A stretch of 64,000 nucleotides of DNA from an uncultured Candidatus Poseidoniales archaeon (GCA_905182515.1 CAJJBW010000005.1:62001-126000), one strand, 5' to 3'. Shown: positions 8,638 to 18,642, counted from the stretch's first letter. Numbers and translations are program-made. Notes: a model not told the origin generated them from the sequence alone.

Positions 8638-10764
8638 ATGTTAAATTCACGTATTTATACTATTTTAGTAATATTAATGATGTTTTTTCCAGCAGCAATA
8701 ATATTACAAGGTGATACTAAAAATAATGCCCTGGATAACAAATATGATACATATACTTCTCACGATTCACAAAATGATACAATTCAGGGCCATTCATACC
8801 TGAATATCACTGGCCAAATATCTCCCAATTCACAACTTAATGCAACTTGGCAATCTAATATAACTATCGCAGAATCTTATGGCTCGGATCTTTTACCTAA
8901 TCAATCACATGGATTAAGAAAGCAAATAGACCAAAGTATGGGTAATGGTGATAATTTTTTAAGTGATTCAGAAATTTTTAATTTTGTTCAAATCATTAAC
9001 TCTTCTAGATCCTGGAATAACGCTGAATTAGGGAGTTGTTGTGCATTTGACTATCTGCCATTTAATTCTCAAATGGGAAACCAAATTATTGTTTTCCCTC
9101 CTATGCCGGGGGATGTAAATGTGATGAATGGTTCATGGGGATGGTCTGAATCCGCAGATATTTATGGCTTTACTGATAATAGAGTAATTAGGATTTTAGA
9201 TTTACCCAGATTAGGTGCATTGATAGAGGAAATTCCATTAAATATATCCTTACCAGGTGATTGGGAGTTTAGGTACAGCGCTATGTCTTCGATCGTATCT
9301 GGTACTCCAACTATTTTTACTGTAAATAGATCAGAGGCCCCTGTTTCTTCCAATATTAGAATAACAATAGCTGAAAATATCCCTCCGATAATTTCGGCTT
9401 CAAAATCTCCAACAACATCTTCAACTATCTCTCTAACGAATCCTTATACATATTCTGCAGTATGCAATGATGGAATTCTCGAAAGCCCGCTGATGGAATG
9501 GAGTATAATAAAAAATAGTATTTCTCTATCCTCAATAAATAATTCTTGGTTTGAATTTATGCCATTAGAGTATGGATTTTCACACGGTGAAGTGGCTAGA
9601 ATAGCACTGAAGTGTACTGATTCTCACGGAGCCAACTCATCGTGGTTTGAGGATGTATTAATTGACGGTATCTCTCCAGAATGGTCGGGCACTCTTTCTA
9701 CCTGCCTTGATAGTTGTATCCAATTAGATACTTTACAAACATCACACTCAGTGGTTTCAGGTAGTCAAATAAACCTCAATATAACTGCAACCGATGAGAG
9801 TAATTTACCTGTGTCAATAGAATTATTCAGTAACATGTCTGATGGCTGGCGCCAACATGAAGTTAATCAAGGAATTTTTTCATTCTCTGTATACCAAGGA
9901 GATAATATCAATGGGCTCCATCTGAATATTACTGATCGCCATCTCTCAAAAGAAATAAGATCAATTGAGCTGATTTTAGTTATACTCGATGAGGCAGGAA
10001 ATTTAGTAACAAAAGAATGGAACCTAGAAATCAATGATGGCAACCCACCAGTAATTCTTATGGACATTATGGCCAATAATTCTCTAGTTAGGTTGGATAA
10101 TCCAGCAAGGGAAGGTGATCAGATAATATTAGTTTTTTCTAACTCATATGACGATCTCGATTCTATTTCTAACACTAAGTGGCATATTTCTATTGATGGA
10201 GTAACTATTCTAGAAACTTCATCATGGTCATATGAGGTCGAAAAATTAAATCTCCCTAAACTTGCAGTAGGCATTCATGAGGTTTCAATTATTGCACATG
10301 ATTCCAAAGGAAATCAAAGAATAGAGAATTATCCTTTGACTATTTTCCCTAATAGGGGAGTAGATTTGGAGGTCATTTCTCATTCTATTGCTTTGGATTC
10401 ACTTCAAACTGGTAATGCATTGTTTGTTTTAGAAATGCGAAATAACTTCAATGATGATACTTTTGCTAGAGCATGCATTGAGAGTAAATGCAGCCGATTT
10501 GTAAATTTTCCTGGCGCAGATGCAGAGACTTCCACCATTGCTTTCCTTGAATTTGAATTTGAGATGCCTCCAAATTCTCCTGTAAATATAACTATTGAAT
10601 GGGATAGTAACTCAGCAGGTGAAAATGGAAATTTTATCTTACAACAAGTTATTGATTCCAAAGAAAATAAATCAAATATTGGTATTAAGTTGATAGTGAT
10701 TATAATTTCTATACTTTCCATTTTTCTTATTTATCAAAGTAAAATTACAATTATTAAAAAATAA
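8638..10764 (+). CDS. Large surface protein with C-terminal membrane anchor
   Basis: 708 residues. The N-terminal hydrophobic segment (about residues 6-24) fits a signal sequence. The body is rich in Asn, Ser and Thr with many N-glycosylation sequons and Ig/cadherin-like beta patterns, such as a repeated phrase of the type ITATDESNLPVSIELF and ILDEAGN. A final hydrophobic helix (about 682-700) with a short lysine-rich tail should anchor it in the membrane facing outward. I recognise no catalytic motif. It starts eight bases after the sugar kinase and opens a run of envelope genes on the same strand. Adhesion or envelope structure is a guess from composition only. Confidence 0.6.
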   Translation: MLNSRIYTILVILMMFFPAAIILQGDTKNNALDNKYDTYTSHDSQNDTIQGHSYLNITGQISPNSQLNATWQSNITIAESYGSDLLPNQSHGLRKQIDQSMGNGDNFLSDSEIFNFVQIINSSRSWNNAELGSCCAFDYLPFNSQMGNQIIVFPPMPGDVNVMNGSWGWSESADIYGFTDNRVIRILDLPRLGALIEEIPLNISLPGDWEFRYSAMSSIVSGTPTIFTVNRSEAPVSSNIRITIAENIPPIISASKSPTTSSTISLTNPYTYSAVCNDGILESPLMEWSIIKNSISLSSINNSWFEFMPLEYGFSHGEVARIALKCTDSHGANSSWFEDVLIDGISPEWSGTLSTCLDSCIQLDTLQTSHSVVSGSQINLNITATDESNLPVSIELFSNMSDGWRQHEVNQGIFSFSVYQGDNINGLHLNITDRHLSKEIRSIELILVILDEAGNLVTKEWNLEINDGNPPVILMDIMANNSLVRLDNPAREGDQIILVFSNSYDDLDSISNTKWHISIDGVTILETSSWSYEVEKLNLPKLAVGIHEVSIIAHDSKGNQRIENYPLTIFPNRGVDLEVISHSIALDSLQTGNALFVLEMRNNFNDDTFARACIESKCSRFVNFPGADAETSTIAFLEFEFEMPPNSPVNITIEWDSNSAGENGNFILQQVIDSKENKSNIGIKLIVIIISILSIFLIYQSKITIIKK

Positions 10765-10820
10765 ATAATTATTGAACAATGAACCGCATAGATATTGACT
10801 GAATAGCGCTAGGACTAGTC

Positions 10821-12536
10821 ATGGTAATGTTTCCTGACTATCCAGATAGGATAGTCGCCGAGCATAGAATAAGAGTGGAACGTTCGGCACTATTGGGGAC
10901 ATTTATTCTAATTATCACAGGAGGGTGGTGGCTGTTCACTAATATGGAAAGTGATAAAGATTTAGTTTTTAGATTCGGGCCGGTTTTAATTATGTTTATT
11001 TGTGCCTATTTACTTCCGGAGTTAATAGATTTCGGTCCAAATTCACGAGCAAAAGTTGCTTCATTATCTAATATATTATGGCCATCAATTCTAGCATTCA
11101 CTGGTGCCAATTACACTAATGATTCTAATTATTTTTCATTGGGTATATTATTGATCTTAATTTTATCTCTCTGGTTAATTTCTAATTCTATTTTAGGATC
11201 AAACTTAGCAACTAGAAGATTGAGGGGAATTACTAGCATTGGGGGATTAGCAATAGCACTGGCTATACTTTCATCAATTGATAATATAATTCCGTGGTTG
11301 TTAGTAATCACTAGTATATCTATTACAATGATTCCCGATTTATTTAAAAAAGATTCTGAGCACATACTAAGAAAGAATTTTGCAAAAGAATTGGACATTG
11401 CAGAATTAAAATTACTTGAATTACGTTCAGAAGGCCATAATATGCAACAATCATCATCAATTTTAAAAGTTGCTAGAGAAGAAGGATTTGATAATCCTGA
11501 ACAAGGTCTAAAATCCATTGAAGATGCTCTTATGGATGCCAAACGTATCATGGCTCTATCGAAAGATATTGAAGAAATAAGGGCTAATTCACTTTCAGAA
11601 TTAGAAAAAATGGAATCCATAACTACAATTCCGAAAGGGCCAAGAGATTTATTTAATAAGGGGGAAAAAGAATTTGATTTCGGATCATTACTTGAGGCGG
11701 AATTACTATATCGCAAATCTAAAGATAATGCTATTGAGATAGCCAAACATTGGCAAGAAGCATCAAATCTAATTCTTCAATCTGAGGAGATGATAAGCCA
11801 TTATGATGGCCACCAAGTTAAAGGAGTCATCAGTATGCTTAATTCAGCCAAAGATGCCCTATCTAGAGAAGATCCGAAAGAAGCAAAACAAATTACCGAA
11901 TCAATACAATATCATATTAAGAGCATCGGCTCAAATGAAGAAAACGCAACGTTGATAATTGGAAAAGTAGAAGAGGCGCTTTTATCTCTTAATTCAGAAA
12001 TCAAAATTAATTCCAAAGAAAGACTAAAAGAAGCTAAATATGCTTTAAAATCCGGGAATTCAACACTCGCCAAAGGATTAGCAGATAGCATACTTAGGGA
12101 AATTAGTACGGCTTCTGAATCTATGCAGAAGGTACAGAAAGCCTTGAGGCAAAAGATAAAAATTGAGGCAAGATTTCCTTCTGGAAATTTAAGAAATGAA
12201 TGGGTAATAAAGTTAGACAAAATAGTTAAAAAATCAAGTTCAGGAAGTTGGATTGAAGCCTCCGATGATTTAGATGATTTAATTAAATCATTAAATAATT
12301 TCGAACTAGAGGGTAAGGAATCAAAAGAATTACTTGTATTCATTCAAGATGATTGGGAGATTCTAAGGAAGGCTTTGGATTCTTTTGGTATCGGCCCAAG
12401 TGATGAAATGAGGCTAAATATAGAGCAATCAGTAGCCAAAGCAAGCAAATGCTTCGAAGAAGGAGACATTCAATCGTGCCTTTCTAACTTAGCTAAATCA
12501 GATGAGTTAATTGAGAATATTAGACGTAGAATTTAA
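10821..12536 (+). CDS. Six-helix membrane protein with long cytoplasmic helical domain
   Basis: 571 residues. About six membrane helices lie between residues 22 and 172. They are followed by some 400 residues of charged, heptad-like helix rich in Glu, Lys, Leu and Ser, suggesting coiled coil or TPR-like hairpins (for example around LKLLELRSEGHNMQQ and LIKSLNNFELEGKES). No enzymatic motif is visible. The likely topology is a membrane platform with a large cytoplasmic scaffold. The start is at the ATG at 10821; an ATG two codons later is equally possible. It lies between a surface protein and a membrane-tethered regulator on the same strand. Function unknown. Confidence 0.6.
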   Translation: MVMFPDYPDRIVAEHRIRVERSALLGTFILIITGGWWLFTNMESDKDLVFRFGPVLIMFICAYLLPELIDFGPNSRAKVASLSNILWPSILAFTGANYTNDSNYFSLGILLILILSLWLISNSILGSNLATRRLRGITSIGGLAIALAILSSIDNIIPWLLVITSISITMIPDLFKKDSEHILRKNFAKELDIAELKLLELRSEGHNMQQSSSILKVAREEGFDNPEQGLKSIEDALMDAKRIMALSKDIEEIRANSLSELEKMESITTIPKGPRDLFNKGEKEFDFGSLLEAELLYRKSKDNAIEIAKHWQEASNLILQSEEMISHYDGHQVKGVISMLNSAKDALSREDPKEAKQITESIQYHIKSIGSNEENATLIIGKVEEALLSLNSEIKINSKERLKEAKYALKSGNSTLAKGLADSILREISTASESMQKVQKALRQKIKIEARFPSGNLRNEWVIKLDKIVKKSSSGSWIEASDDLDDLIKSLNNFELEGKESKELLVFIQDDWEILRKALDSFGIGPSDEMRLNIEQSVAKASKCFEEGDIQSCLSNLAKSDELIENIRRRI

Positions 12537-12630
12537 TAAATTATAACATTTTAATGCTATGAATCTTTTTTTTAAAATTGTCAAATTTACTTACCACGCC
12601 AATAATAGGATATAACTTTCTCCCAAACAC

Positions 12631-13458
12631 GTGAGAGGCGTCTATACAGTAAGATTTATTTTTATTTTATCAATTGCTTGCATGGTTATTGGGAGTTGGA
12701 TGGTGATAAATCAAACTGAAGATTTTCCACTCACTGAAGATTTTCCACTCACTCAAGAGATGAATTTTGATACAGAAGATGCCGATGAAACTGATATCGG
12801 TGAAAGAATTGTTGTGAACGATAAATCAAAAAAAATTAGCAAATACTCAAAAAATTTATTGCTTGGGGGTACTGGATTATTTACGATACTTATGGCAAGC
12901 TCAGTCTTCTTTGAAGTAATACGCGTACTCGTATTTATGGCATTAATTGTACCAATGGTTGCAGGAAAAAAATCAAATCGGGATGACCTGCTTACCAGGG
13001 GTAGGATATTAGGATATCTTGAGGCCAATTCAGGAATTCATTTTTCAGCATTAAGAGATGCCTTAGCCCTAGCAAATGGTGTCTCTGCATATCATTTAAA
13101 TATTTTAGAAATTAATGGATCTATCATATCATGGAGAGATGGTAATCTAAGAAGATATGCTGTATCTTCACTAACAAGGGATGAATTAAGAAAAATTAGA
13201 AATCCAATAGCAGGCACCCGTCTGGCAATACTGGAAGTACTGGCTAATTCTGGTGTCATGGGTATATCTGGCTCCGATCTAAGGAAGAAATTAGAGATTT
13301 CTCGACAATTACTCAGTTACCATATGAATGAATTACGAACTTCTAATTTGGTTAAAAAAATCTCGATTTCTCAACGTTCTAGGTGGATAATTTCTGATGA
13401 TGGTATTGAATCATTGTCAAACTCAATAGAAGTATCAAGAATACAAGCATCAACCTAA
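12631..13458 (+). CDS. Membrane-tethered transcription regulator with two winged-helix domains
   Basis: 275 residues starting at GTG. One helix lies at residues 8-26, then an acidic external loop (27-65), then one or two helices at 75-110. Two winged-helix DNA-binding domains follow in the cytoplasm, at about 122-180 (SALRDALALANGVSAYHLNILE) and 196-255 (GSDLRKKLEISRQLLSYHMNEL). Such membrane-bound HTH proteins are common in Euryarchaeota and are thought to sense envelope state. The external loop contains a perfect 18-base tandem duplication (EDFPLT twice). The gene sits between envelope genes and may control them; that target is inference. No ligand domain is recognisable. Confidence 0.75.
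   Translation: MRGVYTVRFIFILSIACMVIGSWMVINQTEDFPLTEDFPLTQEMNFDTEDADETDIGERIVVNDKSKKISKYSKNLLLGGTGLFTILMASSVFFEVIRVLVFMALIVPMVAGKKSNRDDLLTRGRILGYLEANSGIHFSALRDALALANGVSAYHLNILEINGSIISWRDGNLRRYAVSSLTRDELRKIRNPIAGTRLAILEVLANSGVMGISGSDLRKKLEISRQLLSYHMNELRTSNLVKKISISQRSRWIISDDGIESLSNSIEVSRIQAST
12718..12753 (+). repeat. Perfect 18-bp tandem duplication in the regulator's external loop
   Basis: Two identical 18-base units (12718-12735 and 12736-12753) keep the frame and give the six-residue block EDFPLT twice, in the predicted extracytoplasmic loop between membrane helices. Perfect identity implies recent slippage. Confidence 0.9.
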
Positions 13459-13526
13459 TATTGTTGTGTTATTTGTCAAATCATCAAACCACTTGATTAA
13501 TATGTAAAAGTAGAATCCAAGAAGGT

Positions 13527-15905
13527 ATGGCAAGAGATGTATCTGTATCAATTCTAATTTTATTAATGATATTATCATCAGGGTGCCTTGCGGCAATAGA
13601 GGATGCTGCAGAAGATATAGATCAAACTATCAAAGATATAGATCAAACCATCAATGCATTAGGGGGAGACTATCCTAAGATAGAATTACCTGAAAGAATA
13701 CGTTCAACCCCGGACCTTCAGAATTATGGCCAGTGTACTGAACTATTAGAAGACTTGAAGACTGCAGTTTATGATGAAATGTTAGTTAATCTAGATCAAA
13801 ATAGTTATTGGCATTGGTCTACTGGTATATTGCGTAGCGATGTTTTCTTTGATTCAGAGGGAGATGATATGGTATCGTTAGCCGAATCCGATACTTCAAC
13901 TTCAGATGGAGGAAGTAGAGAAGGAGAATACTCTGAAACAAATAATCAAGAATCTGGAGTTGATGAAGCAGATTTCCTTAAAACTGATGGATTTAATATA
14001 TACATGCTTAATGGTAATCTTTTGTTGATAATGGATGTTCCCGAATTTGGAGAATTGTCTCTTTCATCTAATATTAGTATTGAAGGAAATCCCATTCAAA
14101 TGATGTTAGAAGGAGATCGACTTGTCATTGCATCTAGTATTTATTATTGGAATCTACCGGAAGATAGTCCTCTAAAAGAAATGATGTCCGAAGAAGTAAC
14201 TGTTTCGTACCCAAGTCAAGAAGAATATGATTACACCTATACTCGAGTACAGAATTTAGTAAAATATACTGTAGTTAATGTAAATAATACCTCTTCTCCA
14301 CTAATAGAAAAAGAACTCTACATAGAAGGTAATTATCAAACAGCAAGACTTGTTGATGGCACAGTTCGCTCAATCACACATCTTTGGACTTACTTGGAAG
14401 GGATACAAAATTATGTTTCGACGCCTTCAGACTATTGGGGGGAAAAGAATGATGATGTTCGTATGGAAATATGGAATAAAAGTGTATTGGATACTATTTC
14501 CTATAATGAAAATATAATAAATGAATTAACTCTTGATGACTTCGCCCCTCATATGTATGAATTAAACCAAAACAATATTTCTCAGTTACCAATTACTACT
14601 GAAAAATGTAATGAATTTTCAGCCAGTGAAGACAGCGCAGGTCGTGGTTTTGTCTCTATAATGACAATTGACTTATTCGAAGCAAATATTAATATTGAAG
14701 TTGATCATATAACCTCTTCTTCAACGCATGTATATGCATCTCAAAATACTCTAATTATATCCGAACCTTCTAATGACTGGTGGTGGTTCTGGAGAAACTC
14801 TGGTTGGGAAGATGCCACTAATATTCATGTTTTTGACATCAGCGAAGCAGGTACCACTACATACCTATCTTCTGGAAGAGTAAATGGAACTGTACAAGAT
14901 CAATTCTCAATATCTGAATATCAAAACTCGATAAGAATCGCTTCAACATCTGATTCTTGGGGTCAATGGTGGATTATGGATGTCTTTGATGATGATCCAA
15001 GTAATGATCCTACCGGCCCAGTTAATCATGTAACAATTTTACAAGATGATGGGGATGGAGGATTAAATCAAATAGGTTACATAGGCGACATAGCACCTGG
15101 TGAGAGAATCTGGAGCGCTAGATTCGTAGGAGAAAGGGCATACTTAGTGACATTCGAAAATATTGACCCTTTGTGGGTGATTGATCTTTCAGACCCCACT
15201 AACCCCACAATTCTTGGAGAATTAGAGGTGCCCGGAGTATCTACATACATACATCCAATTAGTGATAATTTGCTATTAACAATAGGTATCGGGCCAGGGC
15301 CGGATGGTTTGGGACTTGATTGGAGCATAACTCAAGTTTCCCTATTTGATGTTACTGACCCTACAACACCTATTCTTGCTGATTCTATGCCTTTATCTCC
15401 TGCTTATGTTGACGAAAATTGTGAGGATCAAGATATCTTTTCTTGCGGTTGGTCATGGTCATGGTCTGAGGCAACATACGAACATAAAGCATTTACATTT
15501 TGGGAACCTGAGAGTTTACTTGCAGTACCTCTTTCTACCTACCGTTATGTGTATGATGAAATAATTATTGAAGGGGAGATATATACTCATTATGGGTATG
15601 AATATGTCTCTAGCATGCAATTGATAAATATAGATTCAGAACAAGGTAGCCTTAGCTTACATGGTGTTGTAAATCATTCTGATTTTTATAATGAAGAAGG
15701 TGTATCTAGTTGGTGGAGCGGATCTACAGATATCCGTAGATCAATCTTTATGGGGGATTACATTTATGCTTTCTCAACTGCTGGTGCGACTGTTCACAAA
15801 ACAGATGATTTATCATTGATTGTTGAGTTAGAAATACCTGGGCATGATTATATTCAATACTACTATTATGAGGAAGAAGAGTCAGTGGATAAAACATCAG
15901 AATAA
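13527..15905 (+). CDS. Secreted beta-propeller lipoprotein (Beta_propel family)
   Basis: 792 residues. The N-terminus has a hydrophobic stretch ending in LSSGC, a lipobox that would make Cys20 the lipidated residue. The region NNQESGVDEADFLKTDGFNIYML (near residues 140-162) is the hallmark opening of the secreted C-terminal beta-propeller family distantly related to WD40, usually written 'EGVDEADIVKTDG'. Strand-turn repeats follow to near the end (for example LWVIDLSDPTNPTILGELEV). A short acidic tail with tyrosines closes the protein. It should sit on the outer face of the membrane; ligand unknown. It is the last gene of the same-strand envelope block and is preceded by the membrane-tethered regulator. 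Confidence 0.8.
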   Translation: MARDVSVSILILLMILSSGCLAAIEDAAEDIDQTIKDIDQTINALGGDYPKIELPERIRSTPDLQNYGQCTELLEDLKTAVYDEMLVNLDQNSYWHWSTGILRSDVFFDSEGDDMVSLAESDTSTSDGGSREGEYSETNNQESGVDEADFLKTDGFNIYMLNGNLLLIMDVPEFGELSLSSNISIEGNPIQMMLEGDRLVIASSIYYWNLPEDSPLKEMMSEEVTVSYPSQEEYDYTYTRVQNLVKYTVVNVNNTSSPLIEKELYIEGNYQTARLVDGTVRSITHLWTYLEGIQNYVSTPSDYWGEKNDDVRMEIWNKSVLDTISYNENIINELTLDDFAPHMYELNQNNISQLPITTEKCNEFSASEDSAGRGFVSIMTIDLFEANINIEVDHITSSSTHVYASQNTLIISEPSNDWWWFWRNSGWEDATNIHVFDISEAGTTTYLSSGRVNGTVQDQFSISEYQNSIRIASTSDSWGQWWIMDVFDDDPSNDPTGPVNHVTILQDDGDGGLNQIGYIGDIAPGERIWSARFVGERAYLVTFENIDPLWVIDLSDPTNPTILGELEVPGVSTYIHPISDNLLLTIGIGPGPDGLGLDWSITQVSLFDVTDPTTPILADSMPLSPAYVDENCEDQDIFSCGWSWSWSEATYEHKAFTFWEPESLLAVPLSTYRYVYDEIIIEGEIYTHYGYEYVSSMQLINIDSEQGSLSLHGVVNHSDFYNEEGVSSWWSGSTDIRRSIFMGDYIYAFSTAGATVHKTDDLSLIVELEIPGHDYIQYYYYEEEESVDKTSE
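13614..13655 (+). repeat. 21-bp near-perfect tandem repeat in lipoprotein linker
   Basis: Two 21-base units (13614-13634 and 13635-13655) differ at two positions and encode DIDQTIK and DIDQTIN just after the lipobox cysteine. This is the flexible tether between lipid anchor and propeller, so length change is probably tolerated. Confidence 0.8.
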
Positions 15906-15931
15906 AAAGATAATATTAAAACCCAAAAAAT

Positions 15932-17299
15932 CTAATTTATTCCAAATTTTAGTGCCTTTCCAAGGGACATAGGATCAGAAATCGCATTTCCTCGTAATTC
16001 GCCACCCCTGTCTCTGGTGTGGACTACTTTACCATTCACTATTGTGTAAGTCGGCCATCCTGTCATTTCCATGCCTGCATATGCCGTCCAGCCAACTCTA
16101 CTCCATACGTCCTTATCTTGCATCACTCGACTATTCTCCATATCTACAAGAATTACATCTGCATCCTTACCTTCCTCTAAGTACCCTTTGTTCTGAATTC
16201 CATATACTTTAGCAGGACCTTCGCACATCCATCTGACAACGTCGGAAATTGAACATTTACCATCAGATGCATGTGTTAACATCATCGGCAATGAAGTTTC
16301 TACGCCAGGCATGCCAGAATGTGCCTTAGGAAATCCTAGTAATTTATTTTCTAGAGTATGGGGGGCATGATCTGTGGCAATACAATCAATTGTCCCATCT
16401 TTCAATCTTCGCCAAAGTGTTTCGCGGTCTTCAGCATATCTAATCGGGGGATTCATAATTAATCTAGTGCCTCTCTCAATCACATCATTATCATCAAAAG
16501 TAAGATGCTGAGGGCATACTTCGGTAGTAATTAATTTACCCTTGTTATCTGCTAACCAATCAGCCTCAACTTTACTGGTGAGGTGTAAGATGTGCAGTTT
16601 ATGGGAATGATTTCTTGATAACTCAACAGCTCTTTTTGTTGCAATAAGCGCAGTCTTATCATCTCTCCACTCTGCATGAGCGGCGACATCAATTCTATTT
16701 TCAAAATCAGGTTTTCTACTTTTTAGCCTATCTTCATCTTCAGCATGTACTGCAATTACTCCACCAGTACCAGCAAATATTTTTTCAAGTGCATCTTGCT
16801 CATTTACTAATAAATCTCCAGTACTGCTTCCCATGAATATTTTAGTACCACAAATTCCATCTACATTATGTGGTTTTTCCCTAGTACCAACTGCCTTTTG
16901 CAACTCGTTCAAATTAGTTGGTGTCGCCCCAATAAAAAACCCATAGTTTGTGACTGAACTTTTATTTGCAGAATTAATTTTGTTATTTATGGATTCTAAA
17001 GTTGTAGCGGATGGATTATTGTTGGGCATATCAAGAAAACTTGTGACACCTCCTGCAGCAGCCGCCCTACTTCCACTACCAATATCTTCTTTTTCAGATT
17101 GACCTGGTTCCCTAAAATGTACTTGAGGATCTATCACACCAGGTAGTAAATGCAGTCCTTCGGCATCGATAATGCGTTCATCATTAATTTTTGTTAAACC
17201 CCCGCCAATTGCAACAGTATGAATCGTACCATTCTCTATTCTCATGTCTCCAAATGCAATATTTCCATCGACTAGCATCTCAGCATTTTTAATCAGCAT
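15932..17299 (-). CDS. pyrC: Dihydroorotase, class I type
   Basis: 455 residues from the ATG at 17299 (MLIKNAEMLVDG); an ATG at 17311 would add four. It shows the amidohydrolase barrel: DPQVHFREPG near residue 58, the metal-bridging lysine region CGTKIFMGSS, VHAEDE, LHILHLTS and IATDHAPHT. Dihydroorotase cyclises carbamoyl aspartate to dihydroorotate, the step after PyrB. The first metal-ligand histidine of the usual DxHxHxR motif is Gln here. I recall the same DxQVHFREPG variant in bacterial members annotated as dihydroorotase, so this marks a subfamily rather than decay. It is transcribed towards the end of the beta-propeller gene and is not in an operon with pyrBI. A hydantoinase/allantoinase role is the main alternative. 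Confidence 0.85.
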   Translation of the reverse strand: MLIKNAEMLVDGNIAFGDMRIENGTIHTVAIGGGLTKINDERIIDAEGLHLLPGVIDPQVHFREPGQSEKEDIGSGSRAAAAGGVTSFLDMPNNNPSATTLESINNKINSANKSSVTNYGFFIGATPTNLNELQKAVGTREKPHNVDGICGTKIFMGSSTGDLLVNEQDALEKIFAGTGGVIAVHAEDEDRLKSRKPDFENRIDVAAHAEWRDDKTALIATKRAVELSRNHSHKLHILHLTSKVEADWLADNKGKLITTEVCPQHLTFDDNDVIERGTRLIMNPPIRYAEDRETLWRRLKDGTIDCIATDHAPHTLENKLLGFPKAHSGMPGVETSLPMMLTHASDGKCSISDVVRWMCEGPAKVYGIQNKGYLEEGKDADVILVDMENSRVMQDKDVWSRVGWTAYAGMEMTGWPTYTIVNGKVVHTRDRGGELRGNAISDPMSLGKALKFGIN

Positions 17300-17388
17300 G
17301 TTCCGTCCCATTGCAATTCAAGTGAGCGATGATAGATTTGCACAAGACTGTTATCCTCCGCTGAGTCATTATAATCAGTTCCATTGCG

Positions 17389-17397
17389 TTCAAATAA
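17389..17397 (+). promoter_or_regulatory. Possible TATA box of initiator tRNA gene
   Basis: The A/T-rich TTCAAATAA is centred about 26 bases before the first base of the tRNA, the usual archaeal TATA-box position for a tRNA transcribed from near its own 5' end. The match to the consensus is only moderate. Confidence 0.35.
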
Positions 17398-17418
17398 CCT
17401 GTCCATGCCGTAAGGGCC

Positions 17419-17493
17419 ATCGGGTTGGAGTAGTCAGGTTATCTCGTCGGGCTCATAACCCGGAGACCGGTGGTTCAAATCCACCATCCGATA
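17419..17493 (+). tRNA. Initiator tRNA-Met (CAT)
   Basis: A full cloverleaf can be folded. The acceptor stem pairs ATCGGGT with ATCCGAT, including an A1:U72 first pair. The anticodon stem TCGGG/CCCGG frames the loop CTCATAA with anticodon CAT. The T arm is GGTGG-TTCAAAT-CCACC and the discriminator is A. CCA is encoded at 17494-17496. The A1:U72 pair and three consecutive G:C pairs (29-31 with 39-41) are the marks of the archaeal initiator rather than an elongator tRNA-Met or a tRNA-Ile with modified C34. No intron is visible. It lies between dihydroorotase and radA. Confidence 0.93.
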
Positions 17494-17633
17494 CCAATTA
17501 TGAATTAAAAGTGAAAGTGAAATAACGTTGTACTGCGTAGAATAAATACATTTAAGCACTTTCATTTATTGTGGAAGGGTTGTTAATTTGTTAATATACT
17601 TCCATCATCGGATTGGGTGTTGTAAAAGGTGAG

Positions 17634-18638
17634 ATGATGAGTAAAAAAACGGCAAGTGAAAATGTGAAAGAAGAAGAGATAGTAATAGATATAGATGAGC
17701 CTGAACTAACTGTTGAAGATTTACCAGGAGTAGGGCCAGCAACAGCAGAAAAACTTAGAGAAGCAGGATATGAGGAATTATTGGCTATAGCAGTCATGAG
17801 CCCATCTGAACTAGCCGAACAAGCTGAATTAGGTGAAGCAGTTTCGGCTAAAATAATAGCGGGCGCTAAGAGAATGGCTAATATCGGAGGATTCATTAGC
17901 GGAAACGCATTATTGGAGAAACGCCGAAAAGTGCAAAAGCTTTCCTCTGGAACGTCCGCTTTAGACGAATTATTAGGAGGAGGATTTGAAACACAAGCTA
18001 TAATTGAGGTATATGGTGAATTTGGAAGTGGAAAAACACAAATAGGACACCAATTAGCTGTCAATGCAATTAGAACTATTGAACAAGGAGGATTAGGAGG
18101 AGAGGTATTTTATATTGATACTGAAGATACATTTAGGCCAGAAAGAATTTCTCAAATGGCTGAAGCTATAGGGATGGATCCAGCTGATGCACTGGAAAGA
18201 ATACATGTCGCTAGAGCGTATAATTCCGCACATCAAATACTACTTGTTGATGAAATCAAAAGAATGTCAAAAAATATTGACGTAAAATTAGTAATTGTAG
18301 ATTCTTTAACAAGTCATTTTCGTTCCGAATATATTGGGAGAGGAATGCTCGCCACTAGGCAACAAAAATTAAATAGACATATGAAAGAATTAAAGCAACT
18401 TTCAGATGTTCAAAACTCAATAATTTTGGTTACTAATCAAGTAATGTCTAAACCAGATGCTATGTGGGGAGATCCTACAAAAGCTATTGGAGGCCATATT
18501 GTAGGTCATGCAAGTACTTTTCGCCTATATCTCAGGAAGTCAAAAGGAGGCCGAAGAATAGCTAGATTAGTAGATAGTCCAAATCTTCCTGAAGGAGAAG
18601 CAGTATTTACAGTAACAGCCGAAGGCCTACAAGATTAA
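17634..18638 (+). CDS. radA: DNA repair and recombination protein RadA
   Basis: 334 residues. Helix-hairpin-helix domain at about 24-55 ([20 protein letters not shown]). A linker phenylalanine follows in [13 protein letters not shown], the subunit-polymerisation position, in the form FxxG. Walker A is GEFGSGKT (128-135) and Walker B is [13 protein letters not shown]. RadA forms ATP-dependent filaments on single-stranded DNA for homologous strand exchange. GGTGA lies just upstream, and ATGs at 17634 and 17637 are both usable; a TTG at 17613 is unlikely. The long AT-rich gap before it and the hairpin after it suggest a single-gene transcript. Confidence 0.97.
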   Translation: MMSKKTASENVKEEEIVIDIDEPELTVEDLPGVGPATAEKLREAGYEELLAIAVMSPSELAEQAELGEAVSAKIIAGAKRMANIGGFISGNALLEKRRKVQKLSSGTSALDELLGGGFETQAIIEVYGEFGSGKTQIGHQLAVNAIRTIEQGGLGGEVFYIDTEDTFRPERISQMAEAIGMDPADALERIHVARAYNSAHQILLVDEIKRMSKNIDVKLVIVDSLTSHFRSEYIGRGMLATRQQKLNRHMKELKQLSDVQNSIILVTNQVMSKPDAMWGDPTKAIGGHIVGHASTFRLYLRKSKGGRRIARLVDSPNLPEGEAVFTVTAEGLQD

Positions 18639-18642
18639 TTTA

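Noticed and set aside
11129..11746. 205-codon frame on the minus strand
   Set aside because: It lies wholly inside the membrane coiled-coil gene and is rich in Ser/Ile/Asn as expected for an antisense shadow; the plus-strand frame has clear membrane helices.
17244..17525. Plus-strand frame of 93 codons
   Set aside because: It runs antisense to the start of dihydroorotase and through the whole initiator tRNA; the composition is not protein-like.
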